A stretch of DNA of 64,000 nt from Paraburkholderia sp. BCC1885 (GCF_900996235.1 NZ_CAAJGM010000230.1:186001-250000); one strand, 5' to 3'; positions 9,857-18,694 are shown, counted from the first letter of the stretch. Notes: a model not told the origin generated them from the letters alone. Made by a program: numbers and translations.

Positions 9857-9975
9857 GAGTCCTGTAGGAACGCGGGCGGAGGCGTCAGCGAGGCCTCTGC
9901 TCGCGGTATCATGTCGACTTCATCAGGTTCGGCTCGGCGACCGCAGGGGCGGCCGGCGGTCGACAAGAGGATCGC

Positions 9976-10509
9976 ATGGGAAAACGAATCGACGGGCAGG
10001 CGGTGCATGCGTTCATCGTCCTGGCTGCCAGCAGTCTGCTGCTATGCGGCTGCACTACCTTTCTGAGACCACAGGAAAAGCGCGCTGAGGCCCAACTGGT
10101 GCCCGCCGTGGGAAGCCAGACGCGCGGTCTGGTGACTTTCATCGAGCGCTCGGATGGCGTACAGGTGACTTACAACCTTTCGGGCCTGCCGCCCGACAGC
10201 GACCACGCTCTGCAGGTGCACGAGCGCGGCGATTGCAATTCGGTGGACGGTTCGAGCCTGGGCGCGGTATTCGCCCCAGCGGCCGAGCGTCTGAAGATGG
10301 GCGCGCGGGTCGAAGGCGATCTCGGCAATATCCACGCGGATTCGAACGGCGTGGCGAGCGGCTTTATCGTCGCGCCTGACGTGTCGCTCGACGGCATCCG
10401 CTCGGTGCTGCAGCGCGCGGTCGTCGTGCATCGCGACGCCTCCGATCCCTACGCCTGGCCGCAACACGGCGCGGGCGCGCCGCTCGCCTGCGGCGTGATC
10501 CGGCAATAG
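9976..10509 (+). CDS. SodC-like lipoprotein lacking most Cu/Zn ligands (pseudo-superoxide dismutase)
   Basis: A 177-residue exported protein with a signal peptide and lipobox ending at Cys26 (LLCGC). The rest has the Cu/Zn superoxide dismutase fold signature: HxxxVHERGDC, EGDLGN, VVVH and ACGVI, including the cysteine pair Cys87/Cys172. Key residues are changed: the first copper His is Gln80, the bridging His position is Val98 (GAVFAP), the zinc His positions are not His, and the active-site Arg before ACG is Pro169. Only two copper-type His (82 and 152) and the zinc-type Asp115 remain. I infer no normal dismutase activity; a structural or copper-handling role is possible, as for other SOD-like proteins. 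It lies between apbC and dcd. Confidence 0.8.
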   Translation: MGKRIDGQAVHAFIVLAASSLLLCGCTTFLRPQEKRAEAQLVPAVGSQTRGLVTFIERSDGVQVTYNLSGLPPDSDHALQVHERGDCNSVDGSSLGAVFAPAAERLKMGARVEGDLGNIHADSNGVASGFIVAPDVSLDGIRSVLQRAVVVHRDASDPYAWPQHGAGAPLACGVIRQ

Positions 10510-10702
10510 CGCGCCAGCGGCACCTTTGCTGTGTCGTGGCTTGGCGCGCGGGGCGGTTTGCCGCGCTTCGCCACGGTTGCAGCAGCCGCGCGCCGATCGC
10601 GTAAAATAAGCGCCTTTCGTCCGGCAGCACGTGGCTCCATAGGGCGCCAGCCGGACTTCACCCCGAATTCATTCCGCATTTACCCGTCAGCAGCGTTCAA
10701 CT

Positions 10703-11272
10703 ATGACCATCAAATCCGACAAGTGGATCCGGCGCATGGCCGCGTCGCACAACATGATCGAGCCGTTCGCGCCCGACCAGGTGCGCGTTTCCGAGGACGG
10801 CCGGAAGATCGTCAGCTATGGCACGTCGAGCTACGGCTACGACATTCGCTGCGCGGACGAATTCAAGATCTTCACGAATATCAATTCGACCATCGTCGAT
10901 CCCAAGAACTTCGACGAGAAGTCGTTTGTCGATTTCAAGGGCGATGTCTGCATCATCCCGCCGAACTCGTTCGCGCTGGCCCGCACGGTCGAATATTTCC
11001 GCATTCCGCGCAGCGTTCTGACCGTGTGTCTGGGCAAATCCACTTATGCGCGTTGCGGGATCATCGTCAACGTGACGCCGTTCGAACCGGAATGGGAAGG
11101 TCATGTGACGCTGGAATTCTCAAATACGACACCTTTGCCTGCGAAAATCTACGCGAACGAAGGCGTCGCCCAGGTGCTGTTTTTCGAAAGCGACGAAATT
11201 TGTGAGACGTCGTACGCGGATCGCGGCGGCAAATATCAAGGTCAGCACGGCGTGACGTTGCCCAAAACGTGA
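10703..11272 (+). CDS. dcd: dCTP deaminase
   Basis: Cytoplasmic enzyme that deaminates dCTP to dUTP, feeding thymidylate synthesis. The 189-residue length is typical of the trimeric dUTPase-fold family. Visible motifs include SYGYDIRC near the N-terminus, the nucleotide-binding block around [18 protein letters not shown], and GHVTLEFSN with the catalytic Glu in the usual [16 protein letters not shown] context. The C-terminal [19 protein letters not shown] tail closes over the active site. The ATG at 10703 starts directly at the conserved MTIKSDKWI. It is followed 87 bp later by the decarboxylase gene, with a hairpin between. Confidence 0.96.
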
Positions 11273-11308
11273 CGCCCGCAGCGTACTGACCCACCCGGAA
11301 ATACAGGT

Positions 11309-11349
11309 GACCGCTGCTCTTTATCCAAGACAGCGGTCGTTCCTTTTGG
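11309..11349 (+). terminator. Hairpin with T-rich tail between dcd and the decarboxylase gene
   Basis: An 8-bp perfect stem GACCGCTG (11309-11316) / CAGCGGTC (11331-11338) is followed by GTTCCTTTT. It can end the dcd transcript; because it sits directly before the GGAGAA Shine-Dalgarno of the next gene it could also attenuate read-through into the decarboxylase. Confidence 0.5.
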
Positions 11350-11359
11350 AGAATCGCCC

Positions 11360-13645
11360 ATGAAGTTTCGTTTTCCCGTCGTCATCATTGACGAAGATTT
11401 CCGCTCCGAGAACATCTCGGGTTCCGGCATCCGGGCGCTCGCCGAAGCAATCGAGAAAGAAGGCGCGGAAGTGCTCGGGCTGACGAGCTATGGCGATCTG
11501 ACCTCGTTCGCGCAACAGTCGAGCCGGGCGTCGTGCTTCATTTTGTCGATCGACGACGACGAACTGCTGCCGTATTCCGACAACGTGGTGGTCGAAGGCG
11601 ACGCGCCCGAACTGGCCGCGGCGATCGTCGCACTGCGCGCGTTCGTGACGGAAGTGCGCCGCCGCAATGCCGATATTCCGATCTTCCTGTACGGCGAAAC
11701 GCGCACCTCGCGCCATCTGCCCAACGACATCCTGCGTGAGCTGCACGGCTTCATTCACATGTTCGAGGACACGCCGGAATTCGTCGCGCGCCATATCATC
11801 CGCGAGACCAAGGTGTACCTGGATTCGCTCGCGCCGCCGTTCTTCAAGGAACTGGTGCAGTACGCGGACGAAGGCTCGTATTCGTGGCACTGCCCGGGAC
11901 ACTCGGGCGGCGTGGCGTTCCTGAAGAGCCCGCTCGGCCAGATGTTCCACCAGTTCTTCGGCGAAAACATGCTGCGCGCGGACGTATGTAATGCCGTCGA
12001 CGAACTCGGCCAGCTACTCGATCACACCGGCCCGGTGGCCGCCTCCGAGCGCAATGCCGCGCGCATTTTCAGCGCCGACCACGTGTTCTTCGTGACCAAC
12101 GGTACGTCGACCTCGAACAAGATCGTCTGGCACGGCACGGTGGCGCCGGGCGACATCGTGCTGGTGGACCGCAACTGCCACAAGTCGATTCTGCACGCCA
12201 TCACCATGACCGGCGCGATTCCGGTGTTCCTCACGCCGACGCGCAACAACTTCGGCATCATCGGCCCGATTCCGCGCAGCGAGTTCGAGCCGGAGAACAT
12301 CAAGAAGAAGATTCTCGCGAATCCGTTCGCGCGCGAAGCGCTGGCGAAGAATCCGGACATGAAGCCGCGCATTCTGACCATCACGCAGAGCACCTATGAC
12401 GGCGTGATCTACAACGTCGAGATGATCAAGGAAATGCTCGGCGACTGGCTCGATACGCTGCACTTCGACGAAGCGTGGTTGCCGCATGCCGAGTTCCACG
12501 AGTTCTACCAGGACATGCACGCCATCGGCGCGGGTCGTCCGCGCATCGGCGCGCTGGTGTTCGCGACGCACTCGACGCACAAGCTGCTGGCCGGCATTTC
12601 GCAGGCGTCGCAGATCGTCGTGCAGGATTCGAAGAACAGCCGCTTCGACAAGCATCGTTTCAACGAAGCGTATCTGATGCATACGTCCACGAGCCCGCAA
12701 TACGCGATCATCGCCTCGTGCGACGTGGCCGCGGCCATGATGGAAGCGCCGGGCGGCACCGCGCTGGTGGAAGAGTCGATCGCCGAGGCACTCGATTTCC
12801 GTCGCGCCATGCGCAAGGTCGACGACGAATACGTCGACGACTGGTTCTTCAAGGTGTGGGGTCCGGAGGAATTCGCGGAAGAGGGCATCGGCTCGCGCGA
12901 AGACTGGATGCTGCGCCCGAACGACGCGTGGCACGGCTTCGGCCCGCTCGCCGAAGGCTTCAACATGCTCGACCCGATCAAGGCGACCATCGTTACGCCG
13001 GGTCTGGACATGGACGGCGGTTTCGGCGAGTCGGGCATCCCGGCGGCGATCGTCACGAAGTACCTGGCGGAGCACGGCATCATCGTCGAGAAGACCGGCC
13101 TGTATTCGTTCTTCATCATGTTCACGATCGGCATTACCAAGGGCCGCTGGAACTCGATGGTGACCGAGCTGCAGCAGTTCAAGGACGACTACGACAACAA
13201 CCAGCCGCTGTGGCGCGTGCTGCCGGAATTCGTCGCGCATCACCCGATGTACGAGCGCGTCGGTCTGCGCGATCTGTGCGAGCAGATTCACAGCGTCTAC
13301 CGTGCCAACGACATCGCGCGTCTGACCACCGAGATGTACCTGTCGAGCATGGAGCCGGCCATGAAGCCGTCCGACGCGTTCGCCAAGCTCGCGCACCGCG
13401 AGATCGACCGGGTGCCGATCGACGAACTCGAAGGCCGCGTCACGTCGATTCTGCTCACGCCGTATCCGCCGGGCATTCCGCTGCTGATTCCGGGCGAGCG
13501 ATTCAACAAGACCATCGTCAATTACCTGCGTTTTGCGCGCGAATTCAACGAGCGCTTCCCGGGTTTCCACACGGATATCCACGGGCTGGTGGGTGAGATG
13601 ATCAACGGCCGCATCGAGTATTTCGTCGATTGCGTGCGCGCCTGA
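11360..13645 (+). CDS. Biodegradative Arg/Lys/Orn decarboxylase (fold-type I, PLP)
   Basis: A 761-residue member of the bacterial inducible amino-acid decarboxylase family, matching its usual length of 710-760. It has an N-terminal receiver-like wing domain (about 1-130), the PLP-binding large domain with SWHCPGHSGG, HFDEAW and the Schiff-base lysine in THSTHKLL (Lys408), and a C-terminal domain. Such enzymes convert arginine, lysine or ornithine to the polyamine or agmatine while using a proton. Substrate cannot be fixed by eye; the length and motifs resemble AdiA/arginine decarboxylase. A GGAGAA Shine-Dalgarno precedes the ATG. No antiporter gene is adjacent, unlike classical acid-resistance operons. 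Confidence 0.9.
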   Translation: MKFRFPVVIIDEDFRSENISGSGIRALAEAIEKEGAEVLGLTSYGDLTSFAQQSSRASCFILSIDDDELLPYSDNVVVEGDAPELAAAIVALRAFVTEVRRRNADIPIFLYGETRTSRHLPNDILRELHGFIHMFEDTPEFVARHIIRETKVYLDSLAPPFFKELVQYADEGSYSWHCPGHSGGVAFLKSPLGQMFHQFFGENMLRADVCNAVDELGQLLDHTGPVAASERNAARIFSADHVFFVTNGTSTSNKIVWHGTVAPGDIVLVDRNCHKSILHAITMTGAIPVFLTPTRNNFGIIGPIPRSEFEPENIKKKILANPFAREALAKNPDMKPRILTITQSTYDGVIYNVEMIKEMLGDWLDTLHFDEAWLPHAEFHEFYQDMHAIGAGRPRIGALVFATHSTHKLLAGISQASQIVVQDSKNSRFDKHRFNEAYLMHTSTSPQYAIIASCDVAAAMMEAPGGTALVEESIAEALDFRRAMRKVDDEYVDDWFFKVWGPEEFAEEGIGSREDWMLRPNDAWHGFGPLAEGFNMLDPIKATIVTPGLDMDGGFGESGIPAAIVTKYLAEHGIIVEKTGLYSFFIMFTIGITKGRWNSMVTELQQFKDDYDNNQPLWRVLPEFVAHHPMYERVGLRDLCEQIHSVYRANDIARLTTEMYLSSMEPAMKPSDAFAKLAHREIDRVPIDELEGRVTSILLTPYPPGIPLLIPGERFNKTIVNYLRFAREFNERFPGFHTDIHGLVGEMINGRIEYFVDCVRA

Positions 13646-13647
13646 CA

Positions 13648-14361
13648 ATGGCACGGTTGCAACGGATCGGCGGCGTCTGGCTGGTGGCTGCGGCGACGGT
13701 GTTGACAATCGCGTCGACGCTGACAACGCGCGTGCACGCTGAAGTAGCCGCGGCCGATCCGATCGACGCGGCGATGCGCGCGTGCCTCGCGCGCAGCGAC
13801 ATGTCATCGACGGCGGGGCAGTTGCAGTGCATGGACACGGCGCGGCTCGGCTGGCAGTCGGCGCTGGACACGGCGTGGCAGCAGTTGCTCTCGAAGGTGC
13901 CGCCGGCGCGGCGCAAGCCGTGGCAGGACGCCCAGACGCGCTGGCAAGCCTCGCGCGATGCGCAGGCGCCTTTGCTCGACGCCGTCTTCGCGACGCGCCA
14001 GGGCACGATGTATCAACTGGCCGAAGCCGATATGCAACTGCAGCCGGTGCGCGACCGCGCGCTGGCGCTGCGCAGCGCGGCGGCCGGGGCTGCGACCGGC
14101 GCGCCCGCGCCGGTTCGCCCGCGTGCCTGCAGCGCAGATGCGCTATGCGAACACGCGACGTTCGACATGAACCGCTACTACCACCGCTTGCAGACGAAGA
14201 TGCCGGCGCGCAGCCGTGCGACGCTGGTGCGGGCGCAGCGGGCGTGGAGCGCGTATCTGGAGGCGGCAAGCGCGGTGACCGACGAGCGCGGCCGGGTCGA
14301 CATCATCGGGGCGCGGGTTGCGACGCTCAAGCGGCTGTCGGAGACGATCGCCAGCGAGTGA
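13648..14361 (+). CDS. Exported protein with two LprI-like (DUF1311) domains
   Basis: The start at 13648 lies 2 bp after the decarboxylase stop and gives 237 residues with a cleavable signal peptide (hydrophobic core VWLVAAATVLTIAS, cut near VHA). The mature part shows two related units. One is about 48-135: ACLAR...LQCMDTARLGWQSALDTAW...RWQASRDAQ. The other is about 150-235: ALCEHATFDMNRYYHRL...AQRAWSAYLEAAS. This is the pattern of the LprI/DUF1311 family of periplasmic proteins, some of which inhibit lysozyme. Tight spacing suggests co-transcription with the decarboxylase. Function here is inferred from the fold family only. Confidence 0.7.
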   Translation: MARLQRIGGVWLVAAATVLTIASTLTTRVHAEVAAADPIDAAMRACLARSDMSSTAGQLQCMDTARLGWQSALDTAWQQLLSKVPPARRKPWQDAQTRWQASRDAQAPLLDAVFATRQGTMYQLAEADMQLQPVRDRALALRSAAAGAATGAPAPVRPRACSADALCEHATFDMNRYYHRLQTKMPARSRATLVRAQRAWSAYLEAASAVTDERGRVDIIGARVATLKRLSETIASE

Positions 14362-14460
14362 GGCGGGCAGCTTCTTGCGAGGCGGCTCGGCGAGCCGCGT
14401 GTGCGCGCCGAGCATGCCACGCAGTCGTCCAGGGCTGCTCGCAAGGCCGCTGTCGGACCA

Positions 14461-15384
14461 TCAGGTGACCAGGAACTGTCCTTCTTCGGGACCGGGGATG
14501 GCGAGGCCGGGCTCACCGGCCAGATCGCGCATGGCATCCTCGATATAGACGGACATCATGGTGAGAGCGAGGTCGTTCTCCTCGGTGCCGAAGGGATCTT
14601 CGAGCTGGGAGGCGATCGTTTCGTGGGCCATGAAGGCATACGCGACGAAGAGGGAGAACACGGGCGTGAAGATGCCGATGTTCGTCACGAGCCCGAACGG
14701 CAACGCCGCGCAGAAGAAGTAGACGGTGCGGTGAATCATCACCGAGTAGGCAAATGGCAGCGGCGTAGAACCGATACGCTCGCATCCGCCGATGACATCC
14801 GACAGTGAATTCAGATTGCGATCGAAGGCTAGTACGGCCATCGGATCGAGCGCGCCCGCGCGCGCCTGACGCTGCACCCATTCGCCGAGCACCAGAATGA
14901 GCGTAGTGGGACGATAGCGCGAAGCCATGACGCGCTCGAACAGCGGCACGGGCAGACGCGTGGCGAGGTCGTCGCGCGGATCGGTTTTGCGCAGTTGATG
15001 ACGCAGCGCGTGGGGAAGCGCGCCGAGTGCGTGGATGAATTCGTCGCGCTGCTCCTTGCCGAGCGATTCGCGCGGCAGGGTGAGCGCCTGACGGGTCATG
15101 GAGCGCGCGTCGTTGAGAAGTTGTCCCCAGAGTTTGCGGGCTTCCCACCAGCGGTCGTAGCTGGCGTTATTGCGAAATCCGAGGAAGACGGCGAGGGCGA
15201 TGCCCATCAGCGAGAAGGGGACCGTGCTGAGATTGACGGTGATCTTGAGCAGGTGGTCGTGAACGGCCACGGCGACGATGGAAATACAGAAGATCAGGAA
15301 CAGGCGCGGCAGAAGCCGCGGAAGGACCGAGCCGCGCCAGGCCAGCAGCATGCGGAACCAGTGGAGGTGGGGGCGGATGATCAT
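14461..15384 (-). CDS. Bestrophin-like membrane channel (YneE family)
   Basis: A 307-residue integral membrane protein of the bacterial bestrophin family (PF01062/UPF0187). The fingerprint GFRNNASYDRWWEARKLWG follows two N-terminal membrane helices; two more helices lie around residues 215-265 (FFCAALPFGLVTNIG, FSLFVAYAFM). The tail has the family's GTEENDLAL motif. Bacterial members form pentameric ion channels in the inner membrane, often cation-selective. The ATG at 15384 gives the conserved start MIIRPHLHWFRMLLAW. It is convergent with the LprI-like gene, with a 99-bp gap. Confidence 0.9.
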   Translation of the reverse strand: MIIRPHLHWFRMLLAWRGSVLPRLLPRLFLIFCISIVAVAVHDHLLKITVNLSTVPFSLMGIALAVFLGFRNNASYDRWWEARKLWGQLLNDARSMTRQALTLPRESLGKEQRDEFIHALGALPHALRHQLRKTDPRDDLATRLPVPLFERVMASRYRPTTLILVLGEWVQRQARAGALDPMAVLAFDRNLNSLSDVIGGCERIGSTPLPFAYSVMIHRTVYFFCAALPFGLVTNIGIFTPVFSLFVAYAFMAHETIASQLEDPFGTEENDLALTMMSVYIEDAMRDLAGEPGLAIPGPEEGQFLVT

Positions 15385-16123
15385 TCGTTTGCTTTATTGG
15401 GGTTTTTTTGACCTTCGGTCGGGGTTGTATTATCGCTCTTTGGTTGTGGGATGCATGTGGCGGTTTGTCTGGTTCTTTTTTTTTGGCCTTTCCTTGCTGT
15501 GTTAGTGGTCTATTAGTGTTGCCCCTGTGCGGGGCGGCACTTACTTTCTTTGCCGCCGCAAAGAAAGTAAGCAAAGAAAGCGGGCTGCAACCGCCAGCCC
15601 GTAGTGAGCCATCCCGGTCTGCAACCGGGAACGGCCCAAGACGAGACGTTCTCTCGCGCCACCAAATCCTAATGACACAGGGCTCATCCGTTCCGGCGTT
15701 GCGCTTCGCGCTCCGCCGTTGGGCATAACATTGGAGGAGTGCTACGCGCACCAGATATTACTTAGGCATCCGAACATTTTGGCCCGTATTTATGCCGGTC
15801 CCGCACGCCCCACAACACAGGCAAACCCATCCGCCGCGCACGCAGTGCGCTGGCGGGATGAATGAGTCCTGTGTCACTACGGTGAGTGGTGCGAGAGACG
15901 CTCTCGTCTCGGACCACTCCGGGATCAGGCAAGTGGTGGACACCTACAAGCTAGCGGTTGCAGCCCGCTTTCTTTGCCTACTTTCTTTGCGGCGGCAAAG
16001 AAAGTAGGTGCCGCCCCGCACAGGGGCATCACTAATAGACCACTAACACAGCAAGGAAAGGCCAAAAAGCAAGCCCAACCACCACCCCGCCGCAGGCAAA
16101 AAGCGCCCCCCACCCTGACTACG
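15385..16123. other. 739-bp gene-free gap filled by a palindromic element
   Basis: This stretch between two minus-strand genes has no protein I can support. Most of it is the long imperfect inverted repeat described separately. The short open frames here encode peptides such as AVAARFLCLLSLRRQRK in both orientations; they are translations of the repeat arms and not genes. Confidence 0.8.
15481..16066. repeat. Long imperfect inverted repeat (palindromic, MITE/REPIN-like)
   Basis: The left arm starts at 15481 with TTTTGGCCTTTCC and the right arm ends near 16066 with GGAAAGGCCAAAA. The outer 110 bases of the arms are nearly identical, including GCCCCTGTGCGGGGCGGC. Each arm contains its own perfect small palindrome, CTTTCTTTGC...GCAAAGAAAG (15543-15567 and 15981-16007), plus an extra GCAAAGAAAG copy. 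Weaker pairing continues inward to about 15715 and 15841 (for example TGACACAGGGCTCAT against ATGAGTCCTGTGTCA). No transposase is encoded. From memory such TTTCTTTGC repeats recur in Paraburkholderia genomes, which suggests a non-autonomous mobile or REP-type element. Confidence 0.75.
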
Positions 16124-17527
16124 TCAAAGAGCCAGCCGCGCAGCGGCCACAGCCTCCCGAACCTGCTCAGGCGCCGTCCCCCCAGCATGATTCCGACTAG
16201 CCACCGACCCTTCAAGGGTCAAATATTCAAACACATCCTCTCCAATCAGATGAGCCACATTAGGCAATTCGGCCCGCATCTCATCGAGCGAAAGATCCGC
16301 CAGATCGCACTGACGATCGACGCAAATCCGCACGGCATGGGCAACTGCCTCATGCGCATCCCGGAACGGCAAACCGCGCTTGACCAGATAGTCAGCCAGG
16401 TCGGTAGCCGTGGAAAAACCCTGCAATGCCGCCGCCCGCATCGCCTGCGGCTTGACCATGATTCCCGCCACCATCTCGGCGAAAATCCGCAATGTGTCCG
16501 CCACCGTATCCACGGTGTCGAACAGCGGTTCCTTGTCTTCCTGGTTGTCCTTGTTGTATGCGAGCGGCTGGCCCTTCATCAACGTCAGCAGCGCCATCAG
16601 GTGGCCGTTCACGCGGCCCGTCTTGCCGCGTGCCAGTTCCGGCACGTCCGGATTTTTCTTCTGCGGCATGATCGACGAGCCGGTGCAGAAACGGTCCGCC
16701 AGATCGATGAAGCCGACGCGCGGGCTCATCCACAGCACCAGTTCTTCGGAGAAGCGCGACACGTGGGTCATGACGAGCGCGGACGCCGCCGTGAATTCGA
16801 TCGCGAAGTCGCGGTCCGAAACCGCATCGAGTGAATTCGCGCAAATGCCGTCGAAGCCCAGTGTCTTCGCCACCGCGTGACGGTCGATCGGGTAGCTCGT
16901 GCCGGCCAGGGCCGCCGCGCCCAGCGGCAGACGGTTCACGCGGGTGCGGCAGTCGCGCATGCGCTCGGCGTCGCGGGTGAACATTTCCACGTAGGCGAGC
17001 AGGTGGTGGCCGAATGTCACCGGCTGGGCCACCTGCAGATGCGTGAAGCCCGGCATGATGGTTTCAGCGTTCTGTTCCGCGAGGTCGATCAGCGCCGTGC
17101 GCAGGTCCTTCAGCAGGCCGATGATGCGGTCGATTTCGCCGCGCAGCCACAGGCGGATGTCGGTCGCCACCTGGTCGTTGCGCGAGCGGCCCGTGTGCAG
17201 GCGCTTGCCCGCGTCGCCGATGAGCGCCGTCAGGCGTGCTTCGATGTTCAGGTGCACGTCTTCCAGGTCGAGTTGCCATTCGAACTCGCCACGCTCGATT
17301 TCGCCCTTGATCTGCGCCATGCCGCGCTGGATGGCCGCGACGTCGTCAGCGCCGATGATCTTCTGCGCGCCCAGCATCGCGGCGTGCGCGAGCGAGCCCT
17401 CGATATCGACCAGCGCGAGGCGCTTGTCGAAGAAAACCGACGACGTGTAGCGTTTGACGAGCTCCGACATCGGCTCCGAGAAGCGAGCCGACCAGGCTTC
17501 GCCTTTTTTGTGCAGTTGGGACGTCAT
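16124..17527 (-). CDS. argH: Argininosuccinate lyase
   Basis: Last enzyme of arginine biosynthesis, splitting argininosuccinate into arginine and fumarate. The 467-residue length is typical. It belongs to the fumarase/aspartase superfamily and shows GRSRNDQVATD, the TxxQxAQP block (GFTHLQVAQPVTFGHHL) and the catalytic-loop signature GSSIMPQKKNPD. The start MTSQLHKKGEAW at 17527 matches the family; the frame stays open for 361 codons upstream, but that part overlaps the next gene and has no family character. The 98-bp leader between the regulator gene and argH may hold the promoter. Confidence 0.97.
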   Translation of the reverse strand: MTSQLHKKGEAWSARFSEPMSELVKRYTSSVFFDKRLALVDIEGSLAHAAMLGAQKIIGADDVAAIQRGMAQIKGEIERGEFEWQLDLEDVHLNIEARLTALIGDAGKRLHTGRSRNDQVATDIRLWLRGEIDRIIGLLKDLRTALIDLAEQNAETIMPGFTHLQVAQPVTFGHHLLAYVEMFTRDAERMRDCRTRVNRLPLGAAALAGTSYPIDRHAVAKTLGFDGICANSLDAVSDRDFAIEFTAASALVMTHVSRFSEELVLWMSPRVGFIDLADRFCTGSSIMPQKKNPDVPELARGKTGRVNGHLMALLTLMKGQPLAYNKDNQEDKEPLFDTVDTVADTLRIFAEMVAGIMVKPQAMRAAALQGFSTATDLADYLVKRGLPFRDAHEAVAHAVRICVDRQCDLADLSLDEMRAELPNVAHLIGEDVFEYLTLEGSVASRNHAGGTAPEQVREAVAAARLAL

Positions 17528-17625
17528 GGTGTTGGGGCAGTGAAGAACGTGCGGTGGAAAAGCTCTCGGCGAGAGACGCGGCGCCGAAACGAACGAGACA
17601 GCGATTTTAACATCCGGCGGCGCGG

Positions 17626-18441
17626 CTACTCCCGCACCAGCACCACCAGCTTGAGATCTTCGCGATGCGCCGGTTTGAAGGTGATCTGGTCGTAGACCAC
17701 CCGCCCGTCGCGCGGATGGTTGAATTCGCGCCGGCCGCCCTCGCGCTCGCCCACGTCCTGTGAGGCCCAGAAGCGTGCGAAGGCGTCGCTGGTGCCGGTC
17801 AGCGTGTCGATCAGGGCGCGCGTGGGGGCGTCCGTCAGATGACGGATGGAGTCGGCGCGAAACTCGGCGGCGAGACGCCGCGCGCGCGTCTCCCAATCGA
17901 CGATCAGTTCGCGCGCCGCCGGCGCCGTGAAGGTGAAACGCAGCAGATTGCGGTCGTGCGCGCCGTCGAGCCAGCCCACGAACAGGTCGGCGGCGCGGTC
18001 GTTCCACGCCAGCGCGTTCCATTGCCGGTCCAGCACATAGGCCGGCGCGTTCACGAGCTGCACGGTCTCGAGCAAGGTTGCGGGGGCGTCGGCGGCGGCC
18101 GGGTCGGGCTCGGCCGGGTCGCGCTGCGCGGCCAGTTCGAACAGATAGGCCCGCTCGGCGCGCGACAGTTGCAGCGCCACGGCGATTCGCGCCAGTGCGT
18201 CGGCCGAGGCCGAAACCGGCCGTCCCTGTTCGATCCACGTGTACCAGGTCGGGCTGACGCCGCACAACTGCGCCACTTCCTCGCGCCGCAGACCCGGCGT
18301 GCGCCGGCGCGGGCCGGGCGGCAGACCGACCGCCTGCGGCGATAGCCGCTCGCGGTGGGCGCGGATGAAATCGCCCAATGCGTGCGCGGGCGTGGCATCG
18401 AGCGGGGGCGGGGCGGAATCGGCGGGGGACGGCGCGGTCAT
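17626..18441 (-). CDS. XRE-family regulator with C-terminal MmyB ligand-binding domain
   Basis: A 271-residue DNA-binding protein. An N-terminal helix-turn-helix (about 20-80, LGDFIRAHRERLSP...RRTPGLRREEVAQLCGVSPTWYTWIEQGR) is followed by a PAS-like MmyB domain (about 100-265: NAPAYVLDRQWNALAWNDRAADLF ... LRADSIRHLTD-like core). MmyB domains in actinobacteria bind small lipophilic ligands; in proteobacteria these regulators often control oxidoreductase genes. The ATG at 18441 was chosen because it starts just before the HTH domain and lies 40 bp from a strong palindrome. Upstream in-frame sequence to 18726 overlaps that palindrome and the ppc terminator. Confidence 0.9.
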   Translation of the reverse strand: MTAPSPADSAPPPLDATPAHALGDFIRAHRERLSPQAVGLPPGPRRRTPGLRREEVAQLCGVSPTWYTWIEQGRPVSASADALARIAVALQLSRAERAYLFELAAQRDPAEPDPAAADAPATLLETVQLVNAPAYVLDRQWNALAWNDRAADLFVGWLDGAHDRNLLRFTFTAPAARELIVDWETRARRLAAEFRADSIRHLTDAPTRALIDTLTGTSDAFARFWASQDVGEREGGRREFNHPRDGRVVYDQITFKPAHREDLKLVVLVRE

Positions 18442-18480
18442 CGTGTCGGTAAAGGGGGTGTTGGCGATACCAGAATAATT

Positions 18481-18508
18481 GTCCGCTTTGTACTGGTACA
18501 AGGCGGAC
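18481..18508. promoter_or_regulatory. 28-bp near-perfect palindrome, likely operator of the XRE-MmyB regulator
   Basis: Two 13-base half sites, GTCCGCTTTGTAC and GTACAAGGCGGAC, are separated by TG and match in 12 of 13 positions when inverted. The site lies 40 bp before the regulator's ATG. On the minus strand its TTGTAC half can act as a -35 element with an AT-rich -10 (ATTATT/TTATTC) about 16-17 bp further on, so binding here would block the regulator's own promoter. Confidence 0.7.
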
Positions 18509-18648
18509 TCTATTGTAGCGGCAGCGGCGGGGATCGCGTGTTTGCGGATGCATGCGGGTGTCGAGGCCCGCAAGCCTATGCGCGCCCAAAGCCAGCAACG
18601 GCCGCGACAATCCGTCCGAACGGCGCGCGTCGGGCGGCCCAGGCGTCC

Positions 18649-18694
18649 GTACAAAACAAAGCGCTCCGTATTGCGATGCAGTACGGAGCGCTTT
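18649..18694 (-). terminator. Rho-independent terminator of ppc
   Basis: A 16-bp stem (AAAGCGCTCCGTATTG at 18658-18673 against CAGTACGGAGCGCTTT at 18679-18694, one G-T pair) with a 5-base loop is followed on the minus strand by TTTGTTTTGT. It lies 68 bp after the ppc stop. Confidence 0.85.

Noticed and set aside
12014..14269. 751-codon minus-strand open frame opposite the decarboxylase and LprI-like genes
   Set aside because: Antisense shadow with low-complexity Arg/Ala/Val content; both plus-strand genes have clear family motifs.
15792..16215. Short open frames in the inverted-repeat element with the peptide AVAARFLCLLSLRRQRK
   Set aside because: The same peptide arises from both arms of the repeat; such frames are translations of a repeated non-coding element and have no ribosome-binding sites.
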